Under the pieces are notes generated by a model that had not been told where the DNA came from, did not search any database, and saw only the letters and a list, made by a program, of their open reading frames with translations. A DNA stretch of 64,000 bases from Asparagopsis taxiformis (taxonomy: Eukaryota; Rhodophyta; Florideophyceae; Bonnemaisoniales; Bonnemaisoniaceae), in the NCBI GenBank assembly GCA_030407315.1, contig JALQPE010000469.1, positions 160,061 to 224,060 on the forward strand. The letters are read 5' to 3'. Shown piece after piece: positions 1 through 9,894 of the stretch. The position numbers and the translations under genes are program-made. Position 1 is the first letter of the stretch. The number at the start of each line of letters is the position of its first letter.

Positions 1-26
1 ATATAAAAACATAATAAGAAAACATT

Positions 27-140
27 ATGAAAGTTAGACCATCAGTAAAAAAAATGTGTGACAAATGTAGAATCATACGAAGACACGGACGTGTAATGGT
101 TATTTGTAATAACCCAAAACATAAACAAAGACAAGGATAA
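27..140 (+). CDS. rpl36: 50S ribosomal protein L36
   Basis: Small basic protein of 37 residues that binds 23S rRNA in the large ribosomal subunit. It starts [14 protein letters not shown] and carries the zinc-ribbon ligands of the L36 family (CDKC, then C and H near NNPKH), ending KQRQG. It lies 46 bases before rps13, the usual order in the bacterial spc/alpha operon. Only 26 bases precede the start here, so the upstream operon partner is outside the window. The length matches bacterial and plastid L36. Confidence 0.97.
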   Translation: MKVRPSVKKMCDKCRIIRRHGRVMVICNNPKHKQRQG

Positions 141-186
141 AATATTATCATACTATCAATAATGAAACCATAGGAAATGATCATTT

Positions 187-567
187 ATGACTAGAATAGC
201 TGGCGTCGATCTACCTAGAAACAAAAGAATAGAAGTTGGATTAACATATATTTATGGAATAGGTCTATCAAGAGCTCAAGAAATATTAATAAAAGCCTCG
301 ATAAATCCAAATACTAAAGTTTATGATCTAAATGATGAACAAGTCATTCTAATACGTAATATTCTAAACAATCAATACCAACTTGAAGGTGATCTAAAAA
401 GACTCGAATCAATGAACATTAAAAGATTAATGGAAATAAGTTCGTATCGAGGTAGAAGACATAGAAATGGTTTACCCTTAAGAGGACAAAGAACTCGAAC
501 TAATGCGAGGACAAGAAGGGGAACTAAGAAAACAATGGCTGGTAAGAAAAAAGCACCACGAAAATAA
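187..567 (+). CDS. rps13: 30S ribosomal protein S13
   Basis: 126-residue small-subunit head protein contacting the P-site tRNA and the intersubunit bridges. It begins [16 protein letters not shown], has the YIYGIG helix-hairpin segment, and ends in the basic [16 protein letters not shown] tail with a Lys-rich C terminus typical of S13. It sits between rpl36 and rps11 in the conserved alpha operon, on the same strand with short spacers, so it is probably cotranscribed with them. Confidence 0.97.
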   Translation: MTRIAGVDLPRNKRIEVGLTYIYGIGLSRAQEILIKASINPNTKVYDLNDEQVILIRNILNNQYQLEGDLKRLESMNIKRLMEISSYRGRRHRNGLPLRGQRTRTNARTRRGTKKTMAGKKKAPRK

Positions 568-598
568 TTAACGTCTTAATTTCTTATATATTAAATTC

Positions 599-988
599 AT
601 GGCAAGACAATTAAAAAAAACTAATAGTAAAAATAAAAAAAATATCATCAATGGTATTGCACACATAAAATCAACATTCAATAATACAATTATTACAATT
701 ACTGACTTAACAGGTGAAACTATCGCTTGGTGCTCATCTGGAGCTAGCGGCTTCAAAGGCGCTAAAAAAGGTACGCCATTTGCTGCTCAAACAGCAGCAG
801 AAAAAGCTGCTAGACAAGCGCTAGATAATGGATTAAGACAAACAGAAGTAATGGTAAACGGACCTGGAGCTGGGCGAGAAACAGCTATAAGAGCTCTACA
901 AGCAACCGGTATAGAAATAACCTTGATTAAAGACATTACACCTGTCCCACACAACGGATGTAGACCTCCCAAAAAAAGACGAGTTTAA
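599..988 (+). CDS. rps11: 30S ribosomal protein S11
   Basis: 129-residue protein of the small-subunit platform near the 3' end of 16S rRNA. Family marks are [17 protein letters not shown] in the N-terminal half, the [17 protein letters not shown] segment and the C-terminal [12 protein letters not shown], which is close to universal in S11. The gene is followed 54 bases later by rpoA, the bacterial alpha operon order. Confidence 0.97.
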   Translation: MARQLKKTNSKNKKNIINGIAHIKSTFNNTIITITDLTGETIAWCSSGASGFKGAKKGTPFAAQTAAEKAARQALDNGLRQTEVMVNGPGAGRETAIRALQATGIEITLIKDITPVPHNGCRPPKKRRV

Positions 989-1042
989 TGACAGTATTTA
1001 ATAGTCAATTTATTATATCTATCTAAAAAGGAACTTTCGTTA

Positions 1043-1990
1043 ATGACTCATTTTCAAATAGAATGCATAGAGTCAAAAATTGAAGGAGCCCGTGAACAAT
1101 ACGGCCACTTTATTTTAGAACCTTTAAAACAAGGACAAGGTATAACTGTAGGTAATTCTTTACGCAGAACTATACTAGCCGACTTAACAGGAACTGCAAT
1201 TGTAGCTGTTAGAATAGCAGGCATAAACCATGAGTTTTCTACCATAACAGGAGTAAGAGAAGATGTTTTAGAAATTTTACTTAATCTTAAAGAAGTCGTT
1301 TTAAAAAGCTATACGAAAGAACCTCAAATAGGTAGAATTCGAATACAAGGACCTGCAATTGTAACTACTGGTTTATTTGACTTACCTCCTGAAATTGAAG
1401 TTATAGATCCAAAACAGTATATTGCAACTATATGTAACAATACAATTTTTGAAATGGAATTTCGAATTGAGCAGGGAAATGGATATAGACTTATTGATAA
1501 AGGGATAGATAAAAAATCAATAGACTTCTTACAAATAGATGCTATATTTATGCCTGCTAAAAAATTTAACTATATAGTAGAAGAAAAAAGAATTACACCA
1601 ACCTTAATTCAAGAAAAACTTTCTCTTGAAATATGGACCAATGGTAGTCTATCTCCACAAGAAGCAATTAGTCAAGGAGCTCATGTATTAACAAATTTAT
1701 TTCATCCACTCACTAATATAAATTTTAAACCTGCCAACCATGATATTGTAAAAGATGAACAACAAATAAACCAAATTTTAATTGAAGAATTACAATTATC
1801 AGTGCGTGCATATAATTGTTTAAAAAGAGCACAAATTCATTCTATTTCTGATTTACTTGACTACTCACAAGAAGAACTTTTGGAAATAAAAAACTTTGGT
1901 CAAAAATCTGCTGAAGAAGTAATAGAAGCATTAAACGAAAGGTTAGGTATTAGCCTGACAAAAGACAAACACATAAAGTCAAACACATAA
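1043..1990 (+). CDS. rpoA: RNA polymerase alpha subunit
   Basis: 315-residue alpha subunit of the plastid-encoded, bacterial-type RNA polymerase. The N-terminal dimerisation domain (about residues 1-225) contains GQGITVGNSLRRTIL. A complete C-terminal domain (about 250-305) carries the helix-hairpin pattern ELQLSVRAYNCLKRA...LLEIKNFGQKSAEEV used for UP-element and activator contact. Retention of this domain fits the presence of several plastid transcription factors in the window (ycf27, ycf28, ycf29, rbcR). It follows rps11 as in bacteria. Confidence 0.97.
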   Translation: MTHFQIECIESKIEGAREQYGHFILEPLKQGQGITVGNSLRRTILADLTGTAIVAVRIAGINHEFSTITGVREDVLEILLNLKEVVLKSYTKEPQIGRIRIQGPAIVTTGLFDLPPEIEVIDPKQYIATICNNTIFEMEFRIEQGNGYRLIDKGIDKKSIDFLQIDAIFMPAKKFNYIVEEKRITPTLIQEKLSLEIWTNGSLSPQEAISQGAHVLTNLFHPLTNINFKPANHDIVKDEQQINQILIEELQLSVRAYNCLKRAQIHSISDLLDYSQEELLEIKNFGQKSAEEVIEALNERLGISLTKDKHIKSNT

Positions 1991-2032
1991 TTTGTATTAC
2001 ATAAGACTTAATAAATTAACAAAACAATAATA

Positions 2033-2461
2033 ATGAATAAAACATATATACCTAACAAGCAAAGCTATCAATGGTATTTAATTGATGCAAAAAATCAAAC
2101 TCTAGGGAGATTAAGTACACAAATTGCTAAAATTTTAACTGGAAAAGTTAACCTAACATATACAGCATATCTAGAAAATTCATCACGTATCATCATTACA
2201 AATGCCAAATATATAAATGTAACTGGACAAAAAAAACAACAAAAAATATATAGAAGACATTCTGGACGCCCTGGAGGTCTAAAAACAGAAACGTTCGAAG
2301 AACTACAATCTAGAATTCCTAATAGAATTCTAGAAAAATCAATAAGAGGAATGCTACCAAAAGGTCCTCTAGGATACAAATTATTTCGTAAATTAAAAAT
2401 TTATTCTGACAATCATCACCCACATATTGCGCAAAATCCTACAACTTTATCTATATATTAA
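2033..2461 (+). CDS. rpl13: 50S ribosomal protein L13
   Basis: 142-residue large-subunit protein. Visible marks: WYLIDAKNQTLGRLSTQIAKILTGK at the N terminus, YRRHSGRPGGLK in the middle and RGMLPKGPLG near residue 105, all standard for L13. It is directly upstream of rps9 (15-base spacer), the conserved rpl13-rps9 pair, itself placed after rpoA as in cyanobacteria and red-lineage plastids. Confidence 0.97.
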   Translation: MNKTYIPNKQSYQWYLIDAKNQTLGRLSTQIAKILTGKVNLTYTAYLENSSRIIITNAKYINVTGQKKQQKIYRRHSGRPGGLKTETFEELQSRIPNRILEKSIRGMLPKGPLGYKLFRKLKIYSDNHHPHIAQNPTTLSIY

Positions 2462-2476
2462 AAACTCTGTATATAA

Positions 2477-2890
2477 ATGAATAATTTATCAAACCATCCA
2501 ACCGTAATCTACTCAGGAACTGGGAGACGAAAAACATCTATTGCTAGGGTTCGGTTAACACCGGGATCAGGCAAATTAACTATTAATGGTTTACCTGGAG
2601 AATCATATTTACAATTTAGTCCCAACTATTTAAGAATATCATATGCACCATTGAAAATATTAGGATTAATCCACGAATATGATATTTATGTCAATACTGA
2701 AGGCGGCGGACTAACAGGTCAAGCAGATGCTATTAGATTAGGAATAGCAAGAGCATTATGCAAAGTTAATCCAGAAAACCGTATAGCTTTAAAATCAGAA
2801 GGATTTCTTACTCGAGATGCAAGAGTAAAAGAGAGAAAAAAATATGGATTAAGAAAAGCAAGAAAAGCACCACAATATTCAAAACGATAA
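2477..2890 (+). CDS. rps9: 30S ribosomal protein S9
   Basis: 137-residue small-subunit protein whose C-terminal tail reaches the P site. Recognised by [14 protein letters not shown] at the start, [21 protein letters not shown] in the centre and the terminal [12 protein letters not shown] with the conserved final Lys-Arg. It is paired with rpl13 upstream and followed by rpl31. Confidence 0.97.
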   Translation: MNNLSNHPTVIYSGTGRRKTSIARVRLTPGSGKLTINGLPGESYLQFSPNYLRISYAPLKILGLIHEYDIYVNTEGGGLTGQADAIRLGIARALCKVNPENRIALKSEGFLTRDARVKERKKYGLRKARKAPQYSKR

Positions 2891-2912
2891 TATAAATATC
2901 AAATAAAATATC

Positions 2913-3134
2913 ATGCCCAAAAAAAATATTCACCCTGAATGGTTTCCAGAATCTAAAGTATATTGTGATGGCCAACATATTATGACCATTGGTTCTACAA
3001 AACCAGAATTACACATAGATATCTGGTCTGGAAATCATCCATTTTTCACAGGATCTCAAAGAATTATTGATACTGAAGGAAGAGTTGAAAGATTTATACG
3101 TAAATATAAAATAAATAATAACGAAAACAAGTAA
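2913..3134 (+). CDS. rpl31: 50S ribosomal protein L31
   Basis: 73-residue L31. It begins MPKKNIHPEWFPESKVYCDG and has the SGNHPFFTGSQRIIDTEGRVERF block diagnostic of the family. The Cys quartet of zinc-binding L31 is largely absent: only C18 is visible, so this looks like the Cys-poor form. It is the last gene of the alpha-operon block before a new promoter at 3173-3201. Confidence 0.95.
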   Translation: MPKKNIHPEWFPESKVYCDGQHIMTIGSTKPELHIDIWSGNHPFFTGSQRIIDTEGRVERFIRKYKINNNENK

Positions 3135-3172
3135 GTATATAAACAGAAATTATACACGACAAAATAAAAGGT

Positions 3173-3201
3173 TTGACAGGCCCACACACAATATTTATAA
3201 T
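3173..3201 (+). promoter_or_regulatory. sigma70-type promoter for the str operon
   Basis: A perfect -35 TTGACA (3173-3178) and a perfect -10 TATAAT (3196-3201) are separated by 17 bases, 43 bases before the rps12 start. This is the strongest consensus promoter noticed in the window and suggests that rps12-rps7-tufA-rps10 can be transcribed independently of the upstream ribosomal block. Placement is by sequence match only; no transcript start is known from the sequence. Confidence 0.75.
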
Positions 3202-3243
3202 ATAAAAGATATTCAATAATATGAATAGAACCATATATCATTT

Positions 3244-3618
3244 ATGCCAACAATTCAACAATTAGTAAGATCCGAAAGAAAAAAATCGCATAAAAAGACT
3301 AAATCTCCTGCACTTAAAGCTTGTCCACAAAGAAGAGGAGTATGTGTTAGAGTATATACAACTACACCTAAAAAACCTAATTCAGCCCTAAGAAAAGTTG
3401 CTAGAGTTAGACTCACATCTGGCTTTGAAGTAACAGCATATATTCCTGGAATAGGACATAACATTCAAGAACACTCTGTAGTACTGATAAGAGGAGGACG
3501 TGTTAAAGACTTGCCAGGAGTTAGATATCATATTGTTAGAGGAACATTAGATTCTGTCGGAGTTAAAGATAGATATAATAGTAGATCTAAATATGGTACA
3601 AAAAAACCAAAAGCATAA
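3244..3618 (+). CDS. rps12: 30S ribosomal protein S12
   Basis: 124-residue decoding-centre protein. It has the conserved [20 protein letters not shown] stretch, [11 protein letters not shown], and the [14 protein letters not shown] loop that holds streptomycin-resistance sites. The gene is continuous, unlike the trans-spliced rps12 of land plants. It is first in the str operon (rps12-rps7-tufA-rps10) and is preceded by a consensus promoter. Confidence 0.98.
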   Translation: MPTIQQLVRSERKKSHKKTKSPALKACPQRRGVCVRVYTTTPKKPNSALRKVARVRLTSGFEVTAYIPGIGHNIQEHSVVLIRGGRVKDLPGVRYHIVRGTLDSVGVKDRYNSRSKYGTKKPKA

Positions 3619-3650
3619 AAAAATCACAATATTTTTACTAAATTAATTAT

Positions 3651-4121
3651 ATGTCTCGTCGTAACAAAGCCAAAAAAAGAGTAATTATACCTGATCCTCT
3701 ATACAATAGTAAACTTATTAGTATGCTAACAGTACGCATACTAAAGCATGGTAAAAAAGATCTAGCAAGAAAAATTATATATGAAGCATTAGATATTGTA
3801 AAATATAAAACAAATCATGACCCTTTACAAATATTAGAAAAAGCTATACGTAATGCAACCCCTTTAGTAGAAGTAAAAGCAAGAAGAGTAGGAGGGTCAA
3901 CATACCAAGTTCCAATTGAAGTAAGAGCATATAGAGGTACAAATCTTGCACTACGATGGATTACAAAATATGCATCAGAAAAATCAGGTAAAAATATGGC
4001 TATTAAACTAGCTAACGAAATAATAGACGCATCAAACGATAACGGAAACACTATTCGAAAAAGAGAAGAAACACACAAAATGGCAGAAGCAAATAAAGCA
4101 TTTGCTCATTATCGTTATTAA
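3651..4121 (+). CDS. rps7: 30S ribosomal protein S7
   Basis: 156-residue primary 16S rRNA-binding protein that organises the small-subunit head. Family marks include SRRNKAKKR at the start, [24 protein letters not shown] in the centre, and the C-terminal [14 protein letters not shown]. It lies 32 bases after rps12 in the bacterial str order. The fusA gene found next in bacteria is absent, and tufA follows directly. Confidence 0.98.
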   Translation: MSRRNKAKKRVIIPDPLYNSKLISMLTVRILKHGKKDLARKIIYEALDIVKYKTNHDPLQILEKAIRNATPLVEVKARRVGGSTYQVPIEVRAYRGTNLALRWITKYASEKSGKNMAIKLANEIIDASNDNGNTIRKREETHKMAEANKAFAHYRY

Positions 4122-4152
4122 TATTTTTATTTTTCAAGGAAATAATTAAATT

Positions 4153-5382
4153 ATGGCAAGAGAGAAATTTGAAAGAAACAAACCACATGTAAACATTGGT
4201 ACAATTGGACATGTAGACCATGGTAAAACAACACTAACAGCCGCTATATCAGCAACTTTAGCAGCATCAAGCGAAACTAAAGCCAAAAAATTTGATGAAA
4301 TTGATGCAGCACCAGAAGAGAAAGCAAGAGGTATTACTATTAATACAGCTCATGTAGAATATGAAACTGATAATCGACATTATGCGCATGTTGACTGCCC
4401 TGGACATGCTGATTATGTAAAAAATATGATTACTGGGGCCGCTCAAATGGATGGTGCTATTCTAGTTGTCTCTGCTGCTGATGGTCCTATGCCGCAAACT
4501 AGAGAACATATATTATTAGCTAAACAAGTAGGTGTACCCAATATTGTCGTTTTCTTAAATAAAGAAGACCAAGTAGATGATGAAGAATTACTTGAATTAG
4601 TAGACTTAGAAGTAAGAGAATTATTAACTCAATATGATTTCCCTGGTGAAGATATACCATGTGTAGCTGGTTCTGCTTTACTAGCCCTGGAACAAGTTAC
4701 TAAAAAAGCCGATACCAAAAGAGGAGAAAATGATTGGGTTGATAAGATTCATTCATTAATGGATGCTGTTGATGCTTATATTCCAACACCTGAAAGAGAT
4801 GTGGAAAAAACATTTTTAATGGCTGTAGAAGATGTTTTCTCTATTACTGGAAGAGGTACAGTAGCAACAGGTAGAATTGAAAGAGGTATTATTAAAGTAG
4901 GAGACACAATTGAAATTGTAGGATTAAAAGATACCACAACAACAACAATTACAGGCCTAGAAATGTTCCAGAAAACTCTAGATGAAGGAATGGCAGGTGA
5001 TAATATAGGCATTTTACTTCGAGGAGTACAAAAAAAAGATATTGAAAGAGGAATGGTACTAGCACAACCAGGTACAATTACACCCCATACACAATTTGAA
5101 GCAGAAGTATATATTTTAACTAAAGAAGAAGGTGGACGTCATACACCATTTTTTTCAGGATATAGACCACAATTCTATGTTAGAACTACAGATGTCACAG
5201 GAACAATTACACAATTTACTGCTGATGATGGCTCTGAAGCAGAAATGGTAATGCCTGGAGACCGTATAAAAATGAGTGCTGAATTGATTAACCCCATTGC
5301 TATTGAACAAGGTATGCGATTTGCTATTCGTGAAGGAGGAAGAACAGTAGGAGCTGGTGTTGTTTCTAAAATTCTTGAGTGA
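4153..5382 (+). CDS. tufA: Translation elongation factor Tu
   Basis: 409-residue GTPase that delivers aminoacyl-tRNA to the plastid ribosome. G1 (GHVDHGKT, residues 19-26), [13 protein letters not shown] (switch I), DCPGHADYV (G3) and NKED (G4) are intact, and domains 2 and 3 run to the terminal ILE. Length matches plastid EF-Tu. The last member of the str group, rps10, follows 32 bases later. Confidence 0.98.
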   Translation: MAREKFERNKPHVNIGTIGHVDHGKTTLTAAISATLAASSETKAKKFDEIDAAPEEKARGITINTAHVEYETDNRHYAHVDCPGHADYVKNMITGAAQMDGAILVVSAADGPMPQTREHILLAKQVGVPNIVVFLNKEDQVDDEELLELVDLEVRELLTQYDFPGEDIPCVAGSALLALEQVTKKADTKRGENDWVDKIHSLMDAVDAYIPTPERDVEKTFLMAVEDVFSITGRGTVATGRIERGIIKVGDTIEIVGLKDTTTTTITGLEMFQKTLDEGMAGDNIGILLRGVQKKDIERGMVLAQPGTITPHTQFEAEVYILTKEEGGRHTPFFSGYRPQFYVRTTDVTGTITQFTADDGSEAEMVMPGDRIKMSAELINPIAIEQGMRFAIREGGRTVGAGVVSKILE

Positions 5383-5414
5383 TTAAATACTAGCATCAAC
5401 AATAGATTAAATAT

Positions 5415-5732
5415 ATGACAATTTCTTTACAAGATAAAATCCGAATTAAATTAAAATCATACGACCCCAAATTATTAAATGCATCTTGCAATAAAATTAT
5501 TGATACAGTTGACCGCACTGAAGCAAAAGCTATCGGACCTATTCCTTTACCAACCAAACGAAAAATCTATTGTGTTCTAAGATCTCCACACGTAGATAAA
5601 GACTCAAGAGAACATTTCGAAATCAAATCACATAGTAAAATAATTGATATATATGAACCATCATCTCACACTATTGATTCATTAATGAAACTCAATATAC
5701 CTGCAGGAGTAGACATAGAAGTAAAACTTTAA
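5415..5732 (+). CDS. rps10: 30S ribosomal protein S10
   Basis: 105-residue small-subunit head protein. It shows [14 protein letters not shown] at the start, the [29 protein letters not shown] core and a C-terminal [11 protein letters not shown]. In cyanobacteria and red-lineage plastids S10 follows tufA, as here. A hairpin directly after the stop separates it from convergent petF. Confidence 0.97.
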   Translation: MTISLQDKIRIKLKSYDPKLLNASCNKIIDTVDRTEAKAIGPIPLPTKRKIYCVLRSPHVDKDSREHFEIKSHSKIIDIYEPSSHTIDSLMKLNIPAGVDIEVKL

Positions 5733-5770
5733 AAAAAAATGAGAATATATTAATATATATTCTCATTTTT
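5733..5770. terminator. Bidirectional hairpin terminator between rps10 and petF
   Basis: An A-run plus GAGAATATAT pairs with ATATATTCTC plus a T-run, giving a long AT-rich stem flanked by A and T tracts on both strands. It sits between the convergent rps10 (+) and petF (-) and can serve both directions. Confidence 0.6.
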
Positions 5771-5784
5771 CAATAAATCATTAA

Positions 5785-6081
5785 TTAGTAAAGATTATCC
5801 TCTTGATGTGTAACAACTACGCAATCACTCTTAGCATAAGTAACACATGTTAAAATCCAACCCTCATCTACAAGATCATCATCTAAAAAATTTTGATCTG
5901 TTGAATCAACTTCACCTTCTTCCACTTTTCCTGCACATGTTGAACAAGAACCTGATTGACAAGAGTATGGTAAATCTATTCCTGCATCAGATGCAGCATT
6001 CAATATATAATCTTCATCTGGACAATCTATAACTTGCACTTGATCATCAGGCATTTTTAGAGTAACTTTGTAAGTTGCCAT
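5785..6081 (-). CDS. petF: Ferredoxin [2Fe-2S]
   Basis: 98-residue plant-type ferredoxin carrying electrons from photosystem I to FNR and other stromal acceptors. The cluster ligands are C41, C46 and C49 (CQSGSCSTC) with C79 (WILTC). The sequence begins MATYKVTLKMP and is a soluble stromal protein without a presequence. It is convergent with rps10 and divergent from ycf38. Confidence 0.97.
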   Translation of the reverse strand: MATYKVTLKMPDDQVQVIDCPDEDYILNAASDAGIDLPYSCQSGSCSTCAGKVEEGEVDSTDQNFLDDDLVDEGWILTCVTYAKSDCVVVTHQEDNLY

Positions 6082-6268
6082 TACTATCCTCCATAATACA
6101 ATATAACTGAAATACTAATAGATCTATAAAACCAGATTCTACTTATTCAATATTCAAACATAAAATATAATGTTATATATAATATACTTAGACAAAGTCA
6201 ATATAATATACTAAAAATACATAAAAAAGAGCCTAAGATTTTTCTAATAAATTTACAAAGTTAATATA

Positions 6269-7138
6269 ATGATAAACACCTTAAATAACTTTATACTTAA
6301 ACCCAAAGATAAAATATCCCGAGAAATTAATACAAGATTACTCTATAAAGAAACTGAAGCTTTAATAAAACGTCTGATTATTCAAGTAAAAAGAAGACCT
6401 TCTACTTTTATTGCTGGTCTTATACAACCTCTATTATGGCTAATTTTATTCGGTGCTTTATTTCAAAACGCACCTGTAGGACTTTTAACATCAAACATAC
6501 AATATAATACATTTTTAAGCCCTGGGATCATTATCTTCACAGCTTTTACAGGATCTATCAATGCTGGCTTACCTTTGATTTTTGATCGAGAATTTGGCTT
6601 TCTCAATAGACTATTAATTGCTCCAATGATATCTAGAGATTCATTACTTATTTCATCTATTATTTTCAATCTTTTAATAACACTTGCACAAACATGCACA
6701 ATAATCTTGTGTAACAAAATATTATTTAAAAACATTCAATATAACAATCATATACCTTTCATATTTTTTATTACTTTTTTAATTGCACTAAGTATATCAA
6801 GTCTTAGTATTTATCTCGCTTGTACATTACCAGGCCATATAGAATTTTTAGCCTTTATACTCATTATTAACTTACCAATATTATTTTCAAGCACAGCACT
6901 CGCTCCTTTATCTTTTATGCCTTATTGGCTTCAAATTATTGCTAGCTTGAATCCAATGACGTATGCCATAGAAAATATTCGATATGTCATGCTGAATAAC
7001 ATATGGTACCACGACACTATAGTTATGAAAACAGTGTGGTGTCATTTAAACTTTAGTGAAAGTATAACTATACTTATCTGTATAGATCTCATCAGCTTTA
7101 CAATTGTCAAAAAACTCATATCTTATAAATTTGAATAA
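6269..7138 (+). CDS. ycf38: ABC-2 type transporter permease (Ycf38)
   Basis: 289-residue membrane protein with about six hydrophobic segments, starting around residue 48 (FIAGLIQPLLWLILFGALF). It matches the ABC-2 permease family by the LSPGIIIFTAF and FDREFGFLNRLLIAPMISR segments, a pattern also found in drug and polysaccharide exporters. This fits the red algal plastid gene ycf38. The substrate is unknown and no ATPase partner is adjacent, so the ATP-binding subunit must come from elsewhere. Confidence 0.9.
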   Translation: MINTLNNFILKPKDKISREINTRLLYKETEALIKRLIIQVKRRPSTFIAGLIQPLLWLILFGALFQNAPVGLLTSNIQYNTFLSPGIIIFTAFTGSINAGLPLIFDREFGFLNRLLIAPMISRDSLLISSIIFNLLITLAQTCTIILCNKILFKNIQYNNHIPFIFFITFLIALSISSLSIYLACTLPGHIEFLAFILIINLPILFSSTALAPLSFMPYWLQIIASLNPMTYAIENIRYVMLNNIWYHDTIVMKTVWCHLNFSESITILICIDLISFTIVKKLISYKFE

Positions 7139-7267
7139 AATGATATTACTCTAAATAGAATAAGAATGCTATAATAATTGAATATGAAACAAACTTTCAT
7201 ACAAAAAACAAATAAAAAGTAAGAAAGGCATAATATTAATTAGTTGTGATAGGAGGCATGTAGTTCA

Positions 7268-8797
7268 ATGGGACTACCATGGTATCGCGTACATACAGTT
7301 GTTTTAAATGATCCAGGACGTCTAATTTCTGTACATTTAATGCATACAGCTTTAGTAGCTGGTTGGGCAGGTTCAATGGCATTATATGAATTAGCTGTTT
7401 TTGATCCATCTGATCCAGTATTAAACCCTATGTGGCGTCAAGGGATGTTTGTCATGCCTTTTATGGCAAGACTAGGTGTCACAGATTCTTGGGGAGGATG
7501 GAGTATTACTGGAGAAAGTGTCTCAAATCCAGGTCTATGGAGCTTCGAAGGAGTTGCCATAACACATATCGTATTATCTGGTATGCTTTTCTTAGCATCT
7601 ATATGGCATTGGGTATATTGGGACTTAGAACTATTTAGAGATCCTAGAACAGGAGAACCTGCATTAGATTTACCAAAAATATTTGGTATACATTTATTAC
7701 TATCAAGCTTATTATGTTTTGGCTTTGGTGCTTTCCACGCCACAGGTCTATTTGGACCTGGTATATGGGTGTCAGATGCATATGGTGTAACAGGTAAAGT
7801 TCAGCCTGTAGCACCGGCATGGGGTCCAGATGGGTTCAATCCATTTAATCCTAGCGGTATAGCCTCTCACCATATAGCAGCCGGAACAGTAGGTATCTTA
7901 GCAGGATTATTTCATTTAACTGTACGACCACCACAAAGATTATATAGAGCGTTAAGAATGGGTAATATTGAAACTGTATTATCCAGTAGTATATCTGCCG
8001 TTTTTTTCAGTGCTTTTATTACATGTGGAACTATGTGGTATGGTTCAGCAACTACACCTCTAGAATTATTTGGTCCAACAAGATATCAATGGGATAGTGG
8101 ATATTTTCAACAAGAAATAGAACGAAGAGTAGAAAATTCACTAATAGAAGGTGCAACTCCTGAAGAAGCATGGTCTAGAATTCCAGATAAATTAGCATTC
8201 TATGATTACATTGGTAACAACCCTGCCAAAGGTGGTTTATTTAGAGCTGGACCAATGGACAAAGGCGATGGCATTGCAGAAGCATGGTTAGGACACCCAA
8301 TATTTCAAGACAAAGAAGGTAGAGAATTAACTGTTCGAAGAATGCCAGCATTTTTCGAAACATTTCCTGTTATCTTAGTAGACAAAGACGGAATTATAAG
8401 AGCAGATATACCTTTTAGAAGAGCTGAATCTAAATATAGCATTGAACAAGTAGGTGTTACTGTTAATTTTTACGGTGGTAAACTAAATAATAAAGTATTC
8501 ACTGATGCACCTAGTGTAAAAAAATATGCTAGGAAAGCACAACTAGGCGAAGTATTCGAATTCGATAGAACAACTTTAGAATCTGATGGTGTATTTAGAA
8601 GCAGCCCAAGAGGATGGTTCACTTTTGGTCATGCAAATTTTGCCCTGATATTCTTCTTCGGTCATCTATGGCATGGTTCAAGAACAATATTTAGAGATGT
8701 ATTTGCAGGAATTGGTGCTGAAGTAACAGAGCAAGTTGAATTTGGTGCTTTCCAAAAACTAGGTGATCGCAGTAGTAAAAAACAAGGTATCGTATAA
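7268..8797 (+). CDS. psbB: Photosystem II CP47 chlorophyll apoprotein
   Basis: 509-residue inner antenna protein of photosystem II with six transmembrane helices and a large lumenal loop. It starts [18 protein letters not shown], the standard CP47 start, and includes the HIVLSG and [17 protein letters not shown] chlorophyll-binding helices and the terminal FGAFQKLGD region. A purine-rich AGGAGG at about 7251 precedes the start. A TATAAT at 7170-7175 may be its -10 element. It heads the psbB-psbT-psbN-psbH cluster. Confidence 0.98.
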   Translation: MGLPWYRVHTVVLNDPGRLISVHLMHTALVAGWAGSMALYELAVFDPSDPVLNPMWRQGMFVMPFMARLGVTDSWGGWSITGESVSNPGLWSFEGVAITHIVLSGMLFLASIWHWVYWDLELFRDPRTGEPALDLPKIFGIHLLLSSLLCFGFGAFHATGLFGPGIWVSDAYGVTGKVQPVAPAWGPDGFNPFNPSGIASHHIAAGTVGILAGLFHLTVRPPQRLYRALRMGNIETVLSSSISAVFFSAFITCGTMWYGSATTPLELFGPTRYQWDSGYFQQEIERRVENSLIEGATPEEAWSRIPDKLAFYDYIGNNPAKGGLFRAGPMDKGDGIAEAWLGHPIFQDKEGRELTVRRMPAFFETFPVILVDKDGIIRADIPFRRAESKYSIEQVGVTVNFYGGKLNNKVFTDAPSVKKYARKAQLGEVFEFDRTTLESDGVFRSSPRGWFTFGHANFALIFFFGHLWHGSRTIFRDVFAGIGAEVTEQVEFGAFQKLGDRSSKKQGIV

Positions 8798-8831
8798 ATT
8801 GAAAATTAGTATGAAATATTAGGAGACAAGA

Positions 8832-8927
8832 ATGGAAGCACTAGTATATGTATTTTTGCTAGTCGGAACATTAATGGTAATCTTTTTTGCAATATTTTTT
8901 AGAGACCCACCAAGAATAGCAAAATAA
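8832..8927 (+). CDS. psbT: Photosystem II protein T
   Basis: 31-residue single-helix PSII subunit near the dimer interface: one membrane helix in [20 protein letters not shown] followed by FRDPPRIAK. It is 34 bases downstream of psbB with an AGGAGA ribosome-binding site just before the ATG, and is probably cotranscribed with psbB. Confidence 0.96.
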   Translation: MEALVYVFLLVGTLMVIFFAIFFRDPPRIAK

Positions 8928-8972
8928 ATACTCAAAAATATAATTAAAATTAAATAATATATAACCACTCTC

Positions 8973-9005
8973 ATAATATATTACAATAAATCAATGGGAG
9001 TGGTT
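8973..9005. terminator. Hairpin between psbT and psbN
   Basis: AACCACTCTCA (8973-8983) pairs with TGGGAGTGGTT (8995-9005), followed by a T tract. It lies between psbT (+) and psbN (-), which are convergent, as at the same site in many plastids. Confidence 0.7.
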
Positions 9006-9018
9006 TTTACTAAATCAT

Positions 9019-9150
9019 CTATTCTTCATGCTCCTCAAAAGGATCTCTTAATTCCTTTGCAACAGGACCAAATGAAGCATAAATAGAATAAGCTGTAATA
9101 CCTAACAGCAAACTTGAAATAAAAATACTAAGAACTGTTGCGATTTCCAT
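9019..9150 (-). CDS. psbN: PSII assembly protein PsbN
   Basis: 43-residue protein with one membrane helix ([24 protein letters not shown]) and a charged tail ending DPFEEHEE. PsbN is an assembly factor for the PSII reaction centre rather than a stable subunit. As in other plastids it is encoded opposite to psbB-psbT-psbH, between psbT and psbH. Confidence 0.95.
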   Translation of the reverse strand: MEIATVLSIFISSLLLGITAYSIYASFGPVAKELRDPFEEHEE

Positions 9151-9230
9151 AAATCAAATACAAATAAAGTTAAGTTATTTCTATAATAATATTATAAAGA
9201 TCAAAAAATATAAATATATATAAATTCATT

Positions 9231-9434
9231 ATGGCATTAAGAACTAGACTAGGTGAAATACTGAGACCCTTAAATTCCGAGTACGGTAAAGTTGCTCCTG
9301 GATGGGGGACAACTCCTATTATGGCAATATTTATGTTGCTTTTCTTTTTATTTTTATTAATTATTTTACAGATATATAACTCATCACTAATTTTAGAAAA
9401 TGTTGAAGTAGATTGGGCAACTCTAGGAAATTAA
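9231..9434 (+). CDS. psbH: Photosystem II phosphoprotein H
   Basis: 67-residue single-helix subunit stabilising PSII and the CP47 contact. It begins [31 protein letters not shown], which is the PsbH signature, and the helix follows ([17 protein letters not shown]). The phosphorylatable Thr-rich N terminus of green plants is shortened, as usual in algae and cyanobacteria. Confidence 0.97.
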   Translation: MALRTRLGEILRPLNSEYGKVAPGWGTTPIMAIFMLLFFLFLLIILQIYNSSLILENVEVDWATLGN

Positions 9435-9442
9435 AACTATAC

Positions 9443-9475
9443 TAAGCATTATGATGATAACATACATAATGCTTA
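9443..9475. terminator. Hairpin between psbH and psaE
   Basis: TAAGCATTATG (9443-9453) is the exact reverse complement of CATAATGCTTA (9465-9475). It lies between convergent psbH and psaE and could end both transcripts. Confidence 0.6.
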
Positions 9476-9485
9476 AGTAGAATCC

Positions 9486-9674
9486 TTAGACTACACTTAC
9501 TTCAACTTCAGCCTCTGCAAAACTGTTAGTATTAACACCACTATATGTTTCTTTCACAAATCTCACTAAAATAGGATATCTTATATCATTCTCTACTTTA
9601 ATTACAGTTCCTACATCTCTATACCAGTAAGATTCTTTTCTTAAAATTCTTACAGTAGAACCTTTTTTAATCAT
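9486..9674 (-). CDS. psaE: Photosystem I subunit IV (PsaE)
   Basis: Stromal-side PSI subunit that helps dock ferredoxin, folded as an SH3-like barrel: [23 protein letters not shown], then [27 protein letters not shown] chose the start MIKKGS (62 residues) because family members begin at this point. An in-frame ATG five codons upstream (9689) would add MVENI and cannot be excluded. It is convergent with psbH. Confidence 0.93.
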   Translation of the reverse strand: MIKKGSTVRILRKESYWYRDVGTVIKVENDIRYPILVRFVKETYSGVNTNSFAEAEVEVSVV

Positions 9675-9894
9675 AATATTTTCCACCAATATTGTATAAG
9701 ATTATTATTAGATACTAATATATCAATACAATGCAAAAAACATTTTTCAAATTAACTTATGTAAACAACAGTACAATTTAACCACAGATAGTTGCCGATA
9801 AAATATTAAAGATGTTACATTTATTAAAGTACTCTGAATGATACATTCAATCAAATCAGCACTTAATCACTAATTAATATGAGGCTTAATAATA